The translations under genes and the position numbers were made by a program. Source: Smallanthus sonchifolius (Eukaryota; Streptophyta; Magnoliopsida; Asterales; Asteraceae). Taken from it: a stretch of 64,000 nt of DNA. Positions 12,605 through 22,550 of the stretch are shown here, in pieces; position 1 is the first letter of the stretch, and every line of letters begins with the position of its first letter. Below the pieces are notes generated by a model. That model was not told the DNA's origin and did no database searches. It was given only the letters and a program-made list of their open reading frames with translations. The DNA lies in assembly GCA_023525975.1 (NCBI GenBank), contig CM042034.1, positions 28,787,779 to 28,851,778 of the forward strand, given 5' to 3'.

Positions 12605-12700
12605 TTAAGACCGTGAAGTTAAACCCGTGAACTTAGACCCGTGAGCTATAACCCGTGAACTTATACTCGTGAATGTAAACCTGTGAACTTAGAAACATGG
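12605..12700. repeat. short degenerate tandem repeat (CCCGTGAAC type)
   Basis: Five to six near-copies of AACCCGTGAACTTAGA-like units of 15-16 bp follow one another. A related GGTTCACGG / GAGTTCTCGG motif is scattered over 12400-12600. It is part of the copia leader region. Confidence 0.6.
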
Positions 12701-13185
12701 TATTTACACCCGATAAAGCATGTGAGAAAATTAAGGGATTTTGAATATATTCTTATTTCAAAAATCTTTTAGATGTTTAGTATATCCAAGTTTCCTTAGT
12801 TCGCAAAATTTAAAATAATAAAAAAATAATATTTTAATGTGAAAATTGGAGATAAAGTTACACGATTTTAGAAACAGAATCAAAATCCTAACATATCCCA
12901 AAATAAGAGAATTTCATCAAATCTTATGAACATGAAGAATAGTTTTATGAACATTAGAGAAAACTGTTCTTCAATATTATCATATTTAAATCTGGAATCA
13001 AAATCTTGAAACATTATTTTTAACAGCTTTCGAAAACTTAATAGATAAAAAACGTGATATATTAACATAAACAGAAAACCGTGAAACTGATGAGGATTAT
13101 TTTCTTTAGGGTTTTAACAAAACTTTTGTTCTCCGATTTTAATTCCAGTTTAGGGAATGAAACAAGAATTAATTAATCAACATCC

Positions 13186-13197
13186 GCTCTCATACCA
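13186..13197 (-). other. primer-binding site, tRNA-iMet type
   Basis: On the minus strand the word TGGTATGAGAGC lies two bases inside the upper LTR. It differs at one position from TGGTATCAGAGC, the usual plant primer site complementary to initiator tRNA-Met. Confidence 0.75.
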
Positions 13198-13199
13198 CA

Positions 13200-13991
13200 C
13201 ATTGATCAATTCTTGAACATGATAATGGAAAACGACAAAGTAAATCATACCTAATAAGCTAACCGGTGAGAGGGAAGACGCCATGATCCACAGGAAGATC
13301 GGGTTCCCGTTTAGGGTATACGGTTAGGATGGCTAAGGTGAGTTTGTTAGAACTCATTGTTATGGAAAAGAGAAAGGGACGAATTTAGTGTTCTTAGTAA
13401 TTGAATGAATTAGTCATTTCCCTCTAATTATCTCTCTTTATATTTGTACACCAAAGTGAAAACCCATTAAAAGTAATTAGCCCCATCGACTAATTACTAG
13501 TCATAGGTTAATCTATATCTATACTATATAATAAATAAAGGTTTTTTAATGACACATGTCGCCTCCATATTCAATCTCATCATTTTTCCCCGCATTTCTC
13601 TCTTATTAACACTTTTTATCTTTTAATAATATCTATTTTTAAATAAAATACTAATTATATTAATAAAACACACAAAACTTTGAAATCTAATTATGTAACT
13701 TTTATTTTCAATCAAATAGTAAATGAAAGTCAAATTAAATTAAATAGTAATTAACATATTTTCTATATATTAATTTTTACATATTTTTAATTTTGTTTTC
13801 AATCCGCAGTATATGTAATACATTTTTACAACTGTAAAATATATAAATAAAGATTAAATAATCTTATGTATTGATATATTTCACCCCATGTGTATTACAC
13901 GGGTTCTAAGCTAGTAAATAAATAAATCAATTGATCATTTAACAATTAGATAAATGATTATAAGAGCCACATAATAAAAACGTGTCTTACA
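13200..13991 (-). repeat. 5' LTR of the copia element, interrupted by a Helitron
   Basis: It matches the 390-bp LTR at 7215-7604 except for the 403-bp insertion at 13512-13914. The inner terminal dinucleotide appears mutated, reading CA instead of TG on the plus strand at 13200. The outer end CTTACA is followed by the target duplication. Confidence 0.82.
13512..13914. mobile_element. short non-autonomous Helitron-like element
   Basis: The insert starts TCTATATCTATACTAT and ends CTAG, with an imperfect hairpin (CCCATGT / ACACGGG) about 10 bp before the end, and lies between host A and T. The undisturbed LTR at 7215-7604 shows the empty site GGTTAA/TAAATAAA, so the insertion made no target duplication. 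TC start, 3' hairpin, CTRR end and A/T insertion are Helitron hallmarks. No helicase is encoded. A related copy is at 50026-55102. Confidence 0.8.
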
Positions 13992-14048
13992 TTTTGAAAA
14001 TACAAGGTTTAGGTATATTTTTTTTTGAACGGAAAACAGAGGATATAT

Positions 14049-14824
14049 TGTAGGATCGAGAAATTACAAGATGGTTATGTTCTTAGTTGAAATTGGCGGA
14101 AACAATAACAACTACAAAAGTGTAATCGAGCAAGCAGAGAGAATACTTTTAAGAACACTGTTGTATTAAGCTTTTGCAGATAAACGATTACAATTGAAAC
14201 TCAATCAAAAAGCACACTTACAATGAAGTGTTTACACATTATTTATACTCACTTAGAATCAAGACTGCCCCTTGATTCTAAGGATCAGATCTAACACAGA
14301 CCGTTGATCTGTTGTATGTAGCTAACTATTACACGTTTAGTCTAAAACTAGTTAACTTTATTGAAGCGTCTTCTTTATGCATCATTACTTGCATGCTTGG
14401 AGAAGAGCATGGTTGTCCGTCATTGGTTGTGCCATTGCGGTTCCTTCTGCTTTGAGTGTGTCAGTTGCTTTTGCAGAAAGTTGTCAGTGACGCTTGGTAT
14501 GGATAGTCAGCTGCAACGATTTGTCTTCAAGGCACAAGGCTGTCAGCAGCAAAGATGATGATCAGCAGCAAGATGTAACCATCCAAAGCTACTGATGATT
14601 TGCCTGTCAACAGCATCAAGTGTTGATGCTGCTGAGAAGCCTATCCGCAGCAACTTTGGTCTTCAGCAGATAAGGCTATCCGCAGCAGATTTGTTCTTCA
14701 GCAGGAGAACAAGTATCCGCATCAGATAAGCTTGTCCGCAGCAGTTTGTTGGTCAGCAGCAAACTCTGAGATCAGCAGCATTTATACTTAGAGAATTTTG
14801 TAGCCATCAGTCTTTGGTTCTACA
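14049..14824 (-). repeat. LTR (3' side) of an LTR retroelement
   Basis: The segment begins TGTAGG and ends TTCTACA on the plus strand, so it has TG..CA ends on both strands. Immediately inside is AACTCCCCCTAG, the complement of a purine tract CTAGGGGGAGTT, as expected just 5' of a 3' LTR on the minus strand. It contains many degenerate CAGCAG / TCCGCAGCA words. No partner LTR is in the window because the upstream part of the element is missing at the LINE junction. Confidence 0.65.
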
Positions 14825-15052
14825 AACTCCCCCTAGACTGATGCTACCAAAATTCTCTTACTGCTTTTGTTGCTGAAGCTTTTGCATATTTCTGACTATC
14901 ATTTCAACCTCATATCCTCTCTGGTTCATGCTGGGATTGTTAAGAGGAAGCTCAGATAGAGTCTTGATGTCTTTGCTTGCCATTTTGAAGATAGCTTTGC
15001 TTGAACACCTCATCTTCTGTCCTTTAACATCTGTCAGAGTGAATTCATTCTT
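14825..15052 (-). other. 3' untranslated region of the LTR element
   Basis: This is the spacer between the stop of the long ORF and the LTR, ending in the purine tract. No frame is supported in it. Confidence 0.5.
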
Positions 15053-18025
15053 CTAGACATTGTAGGACCAACTGATGAATGGAGTGTGGGATTGAAGAGG
15101 TTTGGCATCAATGATTTCATCTTTGCTGGGGTTAAAGTAATGTCTGATTGCCAGCAAAAGATGTCTCCCACCTTCATTCTCAGGCTCAGAGGATTCACCC
15201 AGCTCCATCATTCTTCTTAGATCAGAATCTGGAAGCTGTAGTACCTCATCAACAGAAGTATAGATTGATCTTTTAGCTTCTGTCCTCCCCCTGAACACTT
15301 CAAACCATTGGTCTTCAGGGCTGTATGACCATCTGATTATTTCTCTTGAGTCTTCGGTTTTGGAAGTGGGTTTGTTTTTCTTTTTGGGAGGTTGTTGATG
15401 AGTAGGAGCTGGGTGTGTGGATTTGGACTTTGAGGGAGGAGAGGAGGGAGGTCTAGGAAGGAGAGTCGAAGGTTGTTGGATTGAGGAAGTGTTAGGTTTC
15501 TTTGATTTCCTTTCTTCTTCTTGAATGTTTACCCTTTTCTTGGAGCCTTTCTTCTCCAATCTTTCTTCCTCATCCTTTTTTACTTTGAAATAGAGGGCTT
15601 GTAGGTTCATGAAATTCATGGGACCTAGCCTCTTTCCACTCTCTCCTCTAGCCTTAAGGTAGTCAATCATGACCTTCCTTTTTTCATGGGTCCGTTTATT
15701 AAAGGCAATGGTCTTTTTGGACTTTTGTTTGGCTTTTTCTTCTTTTTCAGCCTTTTTCTTCTTTGCCAATTGACCTTGCTGACCCATGAAGGCTCTGTAG
15801 ATTTCTTTATTTGATAGTTTCTCAAGGTAGTCTGCATCCTCACCTTGAGAAACTAGAGCCTTTACCCACTCCTCTCTCATTTCTTTAGCTAGTTCAGAAT
15901 CAGTTATTCTGAACTTAGCCTCTTCCTTCTTCTCTAGTTCTTCTTCTTCCTTGTCAAATTGTTCCTGCAGTTGAAGAGCAAGAGCTTGATCTTCTTCAAT
16001 CTGATAAACTACAGGAATCTTTACTTTGAGCTCATCCAGCTGTTTTGCATACATCTGGATTTGTTGTTCTCTGAGGAGAATGACTGTGAGTCTATCTTGA
16101 GCTTTCTTTGTTTCAGCCATCTCCTCTTCTTCTTGTCTTCTTCTTCTTTCTTCTTTCTCTTTCTTTTCTCTTTGCAACCTCTCTTCATCTTCTTCGGTTA
16201 TAATTCCCTTTCCCTTATCTTTGTTGGATGCCTCTGCTTCGGCTTCACTGATCACAACAACAGATGATTGTTTTGTTGTGGGAATCTCAGCCTCAGCTTC
16301 ATTGGCAATTTGAGAGGTTGATAAGGGAAGGTCATTAGCTTCATCTGTTTTGCACTCAGGACTTGTAAATTCTATCAGCATTTCTTTGACAGTGGATCTT
16401 GATTCATAAGCAGCAGTAAAGATGTCTACTCGAATGGAAGCTGAGTCAGAATCAGTGTCAGAATTTGACACATATACCGCTTCAGCAATCCTTCCTTCTT
16501 GTTCAAGATGGGCTCTGATAGTAGCCATCATTGCCTGGCTTTCGAGGGAGTTGACATTGCAGATATTTGCTCTGAGTTGAAAGATCTTGTAAAGAAAGTC
16601 TGTAGGCAGTAGCAGGATGTTCCTGGTGTTGATGGTGAGAGAGGAGCCGTTGCTTAGCAGAAATGTGTGGTCAAAAGACTTAGTGCTTACCCATCCCAGC
16701 ACATCTACGTCCTTGAAAATGGAGTTGTACAGAAATCTTCTTAAGCACAGAACTTCTTCAGTGAGAAGACTGCTCCTTATTATTTCAAGTCTTCTGGGAG
16801 TCAGTCTTCTTTCTGCTGCTGTTGAAGATTCAGGATAAGCTACCCTTTTTGCTGCTTGTATTTGTCTTTGAAAGTTGGGTAGATTATCCTCCATCAAGTT
16901 ATAGAACCTGCCAATGGCAAGTTCTGCTGAGAGGTCCGTTGAGTTGTTGATGCATTGTAGATGGTATATGTGAAGGACTTGGATGATGTTGAGAAAGTCC
17001 CAGTTTAGCTCTTCTACTCCGCCAAACTCCCAACCAATCCAGAACCTCTCAGACTTTCCATCATACCCCCAAGATAGTATTGTATCAAACTCTAGCTGTG
17101 TTGAAGTCAGTGGAAATTGGGGGGCAGTGGGGTGACTTATGATGGCTGCTGCTTCAGGGATGATGCTAAAAGGTGTATATGTTTGTTCTGTGTCTTCGGC
17201 ATCATTCAACATTTCATCAACAGCCCTGACGACTAACTTCCAGTCTTCAGATGTCTCTTCTTCTTCGTTATCTGAAGCTGGCAAGTCATGAACCTGTACA
17301 AAAGTTGGCTTGAAAAGTGTGCTTTGAAATACAGCCTGCTCTTGAATCCAGTCGTCGAGACTGTCTGAGTCTTCCTCCATTGGGACCATCTCCCCCTTTT
17401 TGGTTGCATCAGTGGACAAATAAGCATCAGTTTGGGTGCCCACTGATACAAGAGAGGGAGAAGGTACAGTTGGGCATTGATGGGCTTCATGCATAGAGAC
17501 TTGGTGTCTTAGTTGGGACACTTCAGCCTCTAGCATAGCCACCCTGGCCGTCAATTCCAAGTTATGAAGTTTCAGTCTGTCCTCATCCACAGTTGTGGAA
17601 TCCTTGGAACCAGATGGGGCCCTAGGCCTAGCCTCTTCATCCCCATCACCCATGGTTTCTTGGCACCTGGGATTCCTCTCAGTGAGGGGAGTTTCCAAGG
17701 AAGCATCCTCACTGTGTGTTGCCGTGGTTGAGGTCTTAGCAATGTTGTCACTGTCCTCCTGGTCATTTGATGGACCAACAGTAGTGACAGCCTCTTCCAC
17801 ATCCACTCTTTCATAACTCCTAGAGTGGACCTTCAGGGTAGAAGAACTTGGGTTGGGTGTGTTGGAAGCAAGATCAATCAGTACCTCCGAGATAGTGGTA
17901 GTTGGAGAAGGTACATTATCTTGATCAGGTTCATCAACACTTAAGTTCAGAAGAGAAAGGAAAGGCTCAGGGGGCTGTTCTATGGATCTGGGAAGTGATC
18001 CTGATCCTAATAGAGAGACATCCAA
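15053..18025 (-). CDS. long 3' ORF of an LTR element, function unknown (990 codons)
   Basis: The frame is open from about 18076 to the stop at 15053. The first in-frame ATG is only at residue 125 (17653), so this was probably the C-terminal part of a longer polyprotein. In order there is a Ser/Thr-rich acidic N-terminus, a possible coiled coil (about 145-175), a globular middle (about 320-540), a long Glu/Lys/Arg-rich coiled-coil stretch (about 625-800), a basic Pro/Ser-rich linker and a compact C-terminus ending WSYNV. I see no protease, integrase or reverse transcriptase. From memory, the ETMGD word and the block upstream (18230-18955) resemble ORFs that accompany Ty1/copia elements in Asteraceae genomes; that is family knowledge, not a search. 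A purine tract and LTR follow directly. The length without a stop suggests youth or past constraint. Confidence 0.65.
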   Translation of the reverse strand: MDVSLLGSGSLPRSIEQPPEPFLSLLNLSVDEPDQDNVPSPTTTISEVLIDLASNTPNPSSSTLKVHSRSYERVDVEEAVTTVGPSNDQEDSDNIAKTSTTATHSEDASLETPLTERNPRCQETMGDGDEEARPRAPSGSKDSTTVDEDRLKLHNLELTARVAMLEAEVSQLRHQVSMHEAHQCPTVPSPSLVSVGTQTDAYLSTDATKKGEMVPMEEDSDSLDDWIQEQAVFQSTLFKPTFVQVHDLPASDNEEEETSEDWKLVVRAVDEMLNDAEDTEQTYTPFSIIPEAAAIISHPTAPQFPLTSTQLEFDTILSWGYDGKSERFWIGWEFGGVEELNWDFLNIIQVLHIYHLQCINNSTDLSAELAIGRFYNLMEDNLPNFQRQIQAAKRVAYPESSTAAERRLTPRRLEIIRSSLLTEEVLCLRRFLYNSIFKDVDVLGWVSTKSFDHTFLLSNGSSLTINTRNILLLPTDFLYKIFQLRANICNVNSLESQAMMATIRAHLEQEGRIAEAVYVSNSDTDSDSASIRVDIFTAAYESRSTVKEMLIEFTSPECKTDEANDLPLSTSQIANEAEAEIPTTKQSSVVVISEAEAEASNKDKGKGIITEEDEERLQREKKEKEERRRRQEEEEMAETKKAQDRLTVILLREQQIQMYAKQLDELKVKIPVVYQIEEDQALALQLQEQFDKEEEELEKKEEAKFRITDSELAKEMREEWVKALVSQGEDADYLEKLSNKEIYRAFMGQQGQLAKKKKAEKEEKAKQKSKKTIAFNKRTHEKRKVMIDYLKARGESGKRLGPMNFMNLQALYFKVKKDEEERLEKKGSKKRVNIQEEERKSKKPNTSSIQQPSTLLPRPPSSPPSKSKSTHPAPTHQQPPKKKNKPTSKTEDSREIIRWSYSPEDQWFEVFRGRTEAKRSIYTSVDEVLQLPDSDLRRMMELGESSEPENEGGRHLLLAIRHYFNPSKDEIIDAKPLQSHTPFISWSYNV

Positions 18026-18229
18026 AGGAGTCTCCCTAATAATGTGGCTGTCCCTTATGATATTCTCACCAGAATGTTGTGATTATGAGTGAGGGCTGTT
18101 AGGTTGGGTTTGGGCCTTGAAGGCAAGAGAAGAAGGATTTCTCTTGCCCCTTTTCCTAGTATATGTCGTTGCAACCGGGGCCCTGTGTTTCGGTTGAACG
18201 ATAACATCCAAAAGAGGTGTAAGTAATTT

Positions 18230-18955
18230 TTATGCCTGTGCATCCTTAGTAGTATGCACAGGGGTTCGAATGGTAGAAGCAGACTGTTGTTCAGGATGTG
18301 AGGTGGAGGGTGTGGGATCAGTATCAGCTGGGATTGCTGAACTGTCACCCGGGGTACTTTGTATGTTCAGCATTGTAGATAACAATGGAACATTGACCCC
18401 TGAGAACTTTTTGGAAACAGTTCTCATGCTTTGAAAAATGTTATTTTATGTCCCAACATGATGTAGATTCTTGCAGATTTTGAAAGTTCTTTTAGTTCTT
18501 GATTGAAAACTTCCTGCAAGAATCTTGGGTACATAAAAAATTGTTGCTTTGCACCCTCTTGAAGGTTATATCTCAAACTCTCAAAGATGAGGTGTGCAAA
18601 GTTGAAGCCTTGGTTAGTGACCATACCATGGAAGGCGGAGGCAAGTGCGGAGCTCACCTGATGCCATCCACTCCTCTTCTGAGATATGCATTGGAGAAGA
18701 GTGTGACAAAGATACTTCCATGGAGGGCCCATCAACGCCTTCTGGATCGTATACTCGATCTAATTTCCAGTGTATCCAATGGATACAAAGGTCCTCATGT
18801 ATTCGTCCTTCTAGTATGAGATGGATGCTCCCTCATCTTGAAGTTTAAGATGTTTTCTGAGTGTGGCTTCCAAGATTGTGATATCCTTGCCGTCTACTTT
18901 GGCTTTAATTTGGGGAATTCCCTGTTCGGTTGAGTAGACGGCGGTACTCCAAAAA
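18230..18955 (-). pseudogene. upstream part of the same retroelement ORF, broken
   Basis: From the LINE junction downward a frame reads VDGKDITILEATLRKHL (about 18850-18900), then is interrupted by two stops (near 18819 and 18760). It continues through PPWKYLCHTLLQC, FNFAHLIFESL and FMYPRFLQEVFNQEL to a stop at 18424. The next piece (18230-18427) is in another frame. The pattern of a WK.L.HT.L..C block followed by a MYPRFLQ.F.N.. block matches the conserved domain that precedes the Ser/Thr-rich part in related Asteraceae repeat ORFs as I remember them. It therefore belongs to the 15053-18025 ORF, with at least two stops and frameshifts between. Confidence 0.6.
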
Positions 18956-19022
18956 TTAAAAAGCTACAAAGGTCCTCATATATAAATAAAAACTACAAGC
19001 TGCTAGATACATTACAAAACAA

Positions 19023-22000
19023 TTAAAAAGCAATTGAAAAATTACACCAATTATCCCAGGTGAGCGAATGCCATTTGGATCTGTTTTTCACCCAAAGAAA
19101 GCTTGAAGCCTTGATCTCTTCTACCGCTCTATCTAAGGACCACCCAGAGGTGTTGAAAATCTTACAGTTTCGTGCTTTCCAAATAAACGAAAACGTAGAG
19201 AGCACAATGGATAAAATTGTATGCCGGTAGAGCTTTGAGCCAATCACCTCTGAAGCCGATTTTAAGAGCTCTTTCACACATGAACCTCCAACCAAGGGGG
19301 ACTTGCACCACTCCATTGATTTATGCCACACTTCTATGGAAAAGTCGCAACCCATGAGCAAATCAGTCACTGTTTCTGCCTGGTCGGAACAGATAGCACA
19401 ACCATCATCAAGCACATTGACATTTCTTTTTTGTAGTTCCACTTTGACCGGAAGTCGACCCCACGTAGCCCTTCAAGCCATGAGATTTACCTTTATGGGG
19501 ACCCACTTGCACCATTTATGCACATAATCTTGTAGGGGGAACCATACTGCTTCGATAGCTTGCTTGAACATACCAACTGAAAAGGCACAAGAACTTGATC
19601 CTACCCAAGCCCATTTGTCCGGACCTGGTTGCGTAGACTGACCATTCAGGGCTTGCAACAACTGGGGTAATTCTTGGGCAGCCAAACTATTCATCGATAC
19701 CGACTTCCACTTCCACTTCCACATGAAACCTCCTGATTGATCTCGCGGGATTTGATTTGCGACCACACAAATTTTTCTGATTCTAATTTGAAAAGGATGG
19801 GGAATCTTTTACCTTCATGGATGGCCTTTATAACCTTCACCCATAATGCATTTGGCTCTAATTTTAATCTCCAAAACCATTTTGTTAACATAGAAATGTT
19901 TGTAATATGTAAGCTGCCAATTCCCAAGCCCCCATGTTTTTTTGGAGCAAGACACTTCTCCCATGCCACCCATCTTATTTTGTTGTGGTTCTCATACCCA
20001 CCCCATAGGAAATCTCTCTGAATTGCTTCCAGTTTACTTATGATTTTTTATGGGGCTTTATATAATGAAAAATAGTATGTGGGAAGGCTCCCAAGGACTG
20101 CCTTCAAGAGAGTGATTTTCGCCCCAAATGACAAAGCATTTGCTTTCCAACATGATAATTTTTTTATTAAATTTGTCAATGATAGGCTGCCAGTTTCTAG
20201 CCAAGTTCATATTAGCAGCTACTTTTAGACCCAAGTAAGTAAAAGGAGCGTACCACTTTGACAACTGATAACATTTGCCATATCCTCCACTTGACTTGTA
20301 CTAACACCGACACCATAAATACAACTTTTATGTAAGTTCACTTTCAAGCCCGATGCAAGGTAGAAACAGGAGAGCAACCTCGATAAATTCAAGCCATTTA
20401 TACGAGACCAATCACCCATGAAGATAACATCGTCGGCATAAAATAGATGGGATATGGTCGGCCCTTGGTTGTTAATCTTTATACCATGAAAGAAACCCCT
20501 ATCACAGGATGCTTTGGTAGCCAAATGCAGCCCCTCCATGGCTAAGATGAAAAGGAATGGGGAAAGGGGATCACCCTGTCGCACACCCCTTTTTATAAAA
20601 AACTCTTTAGAGGGAGAACCGTTGATAAGAACTGAGCACGAGGCAGAAGATAAACAGCCATGAATCCAACTTCTCCAAAGTGACGGGAAGCCCATTTGAA
20701 GCATCATAGAATAAAAAAATTCCCAACTAAGTGTGTCGAAAGCCTTCTCAAAGTCTATTTTAAAAAAAATCGCTTCCTTTTTTGAGTGTTTGAGCCAAGA
20801 ATGCACTTCGTTGAGGATTAGAGGACCATCGATGATATTCCTTCCTTCCAAGAACGTATTTTGAGAGGGGCTAATGAATGACTTAATCACCTTTTTCAAT
20901 CAAGTAGATAAGATTTTTGCAATCACCTTATAAACACAACCACTTAAGTTGATAGGGCGGTAGTCACTTATCGAAATAGGATCAACAACTTTAGGCACCA
21001 AAGTAATGAAGGAGGCATTAACCCCCGCACTAATTGTACCCGCCGAGTGAAATTCTGTTAAGACATCCATGAAATCACCACTTAGTAAATCCCAGAAATT
21101 CTTTATGAATTTGAATGTAAAACCATCCGGGCCAGGAGCTTTCTCATTACCACAGTCCCACACCGCTTCCTTGATTTCTTCAAGTGAAAAGGTATTGATC
21201 AGGGAGGATGCATCCAACTCCGCCAAGACATTAAAGTCCGAAACGGAGAAAATCGGCCTATTGGACATGGGTTCAAGGAATTTTTGCTCAAAGTGCGCTT
21301 TAGTTTCTTCTTTGATACTCGATGGACATGTCAACCACTCACCCTGAATTTGCAAACCATTAATTCTATTCCGGGCTTGATTATGCTTAATAATACTGTG
21401 GAAGTATCTCGTGTTTTCATCACCGCATGAGGCCCATTTTTGTCTAGATTTCTGTCTCAAATCTTTGATCTTGCGAATTTCTGATTCTGCAATACATTTT
21501 TTCCAATTCAATCTTTGCTCCTTTTCTTCATCTATCAGATCTCTTAATTCAGCTACCAACTCCAAGCCATCAATTTTTTTCTTTAATAGTATATATTTCT
21601 TTTTCTTCCTCTAGGCTTTTCCGACTTCTCCACTGTTTAATGGCAATCTTTATGTTTTTCAGCTTCCACACGGTCTGCCCTGGCGTTAAGGAATTTCAAT
21701 GGTGTGTTATAAGCAACCTGAACAACTTCCCGTAACCCCTCCAAATCCAACCATGAATTAAAGAAACGAAAAGGGGATGGCCCGAAGTTCACAACCGAGG
21801 TGGATAGGACGATTGGGGAATGGTCAGACCAGTCCCGTGATAAAGCCAAAAGAGAGGCGTTGGGCCATTTATTGAAAAATTCATTGCAGACTAAGAACCT
21901 ATCGAGCTTGCTTAATTTCGATCCGTCCCCAGACATATATGTAAATCTACGACCCCCCATTCTATACTCATTTAGACCAGCTTGCAAAATAAAATGGTTG

Positions 22001-22491
22001 AAATCTTGTGCCTCTAAGGCCAAAAAAATAGAGTTTTTTCTTTCCTCTGCACTTCTCATAGTATTAAAATCTCCGCATAACACCCACATACCCTGTTGAG
22101 AAGTTCTGATGCTTAATAATTTCTCCCAGATGAAGCGCTTATCAATTTCATCCTGCGGGCCATATACATTAGCAATGTGACATTCCTCATTTGCTCCCAA
22201 AATTCTACCAGAGATAATAAGAAAATTTGGATCTTTAATAACGGTCGTTTTCACAAAAAACGGTGGATCCCATACTGAAATTAAACCCTCAGATCTACCA
22301 CAGGCATCTACAAAATCAAAATCGAAGGCGGACCTATCCCACATGCCTTTGACATTAATTTTAGAGGAATCTACCATCGTTGTTTCTTGTATCGCCAAAA
22401 AATTCAACCTGCCTTCTCGTTTAATTTTTTTAACCCAAGAAATCTTCTTTTCCCTCCCCGCAACTCTTAAGTTAAGTGATAAAAAATTCAT
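19023..22491 (-). pseudogene. LINE ORF2: endonuclease and reverse transcriptase
   Basis: The first piece (22491-21637, ATG start) is an AP-type endonuclease with QETT, NVYGP, GDFN and a terminal SDH, the expected catalytic words. Next come reverse transcriptase pieces (21565-20900 and 20899-20225) with GPDGF, DYRPI, FDTLSWEF, RGVRQGDPLSPFLF and the catalytic FYADD (near 20430). Further pieces (19969-19691, 19766-19473 and 19442-19023) carry a KKHGGLGI block and a C-terminal zinc-knuckle-like CAICS..ETV.HLL-type region, as in plant zf-RVT tails. It is split by a frame break near 21600, a stop near 20900 and several changes below 20225, so it is not active. Confidence 0.85.
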
Positions 22492-22550
22492 TGATAAACT
22501 TTGTTTTTCCCCATCTTTATAACTACTTTGCTTACCTCTGCTTCATGGTT

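Larger units (their letters stand above)
7215..13991 (-). mobile_element. decayed complete-ended Ty1/copia retrotransposon
   Basis: The element has two direct terminal repeats (7215-7604 and 13200-13991), a perfect 5-bp target duplication TTTTG (7210-7214 and 13992-13996), a tRNA-iMet-like primer site next to the upper LTR, and a purine tract next to the lower one. That orients transcription to the minus strand. Short conserved copia pol motifs survive in shifting frames, in the expected gag to pol order. The upper LTR is lengthened by a Helitron-like insertion (13512-13914). The coding part is too decayed to make protein. Confidence 0.85.

Noticed and set aside
15959..16267. Plus-strand frames antisense to the 990-codon ORF
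   Set aside because: Phe/Leu/Ser-rich mirror images of the Glu/Lys coiled-coil codons.
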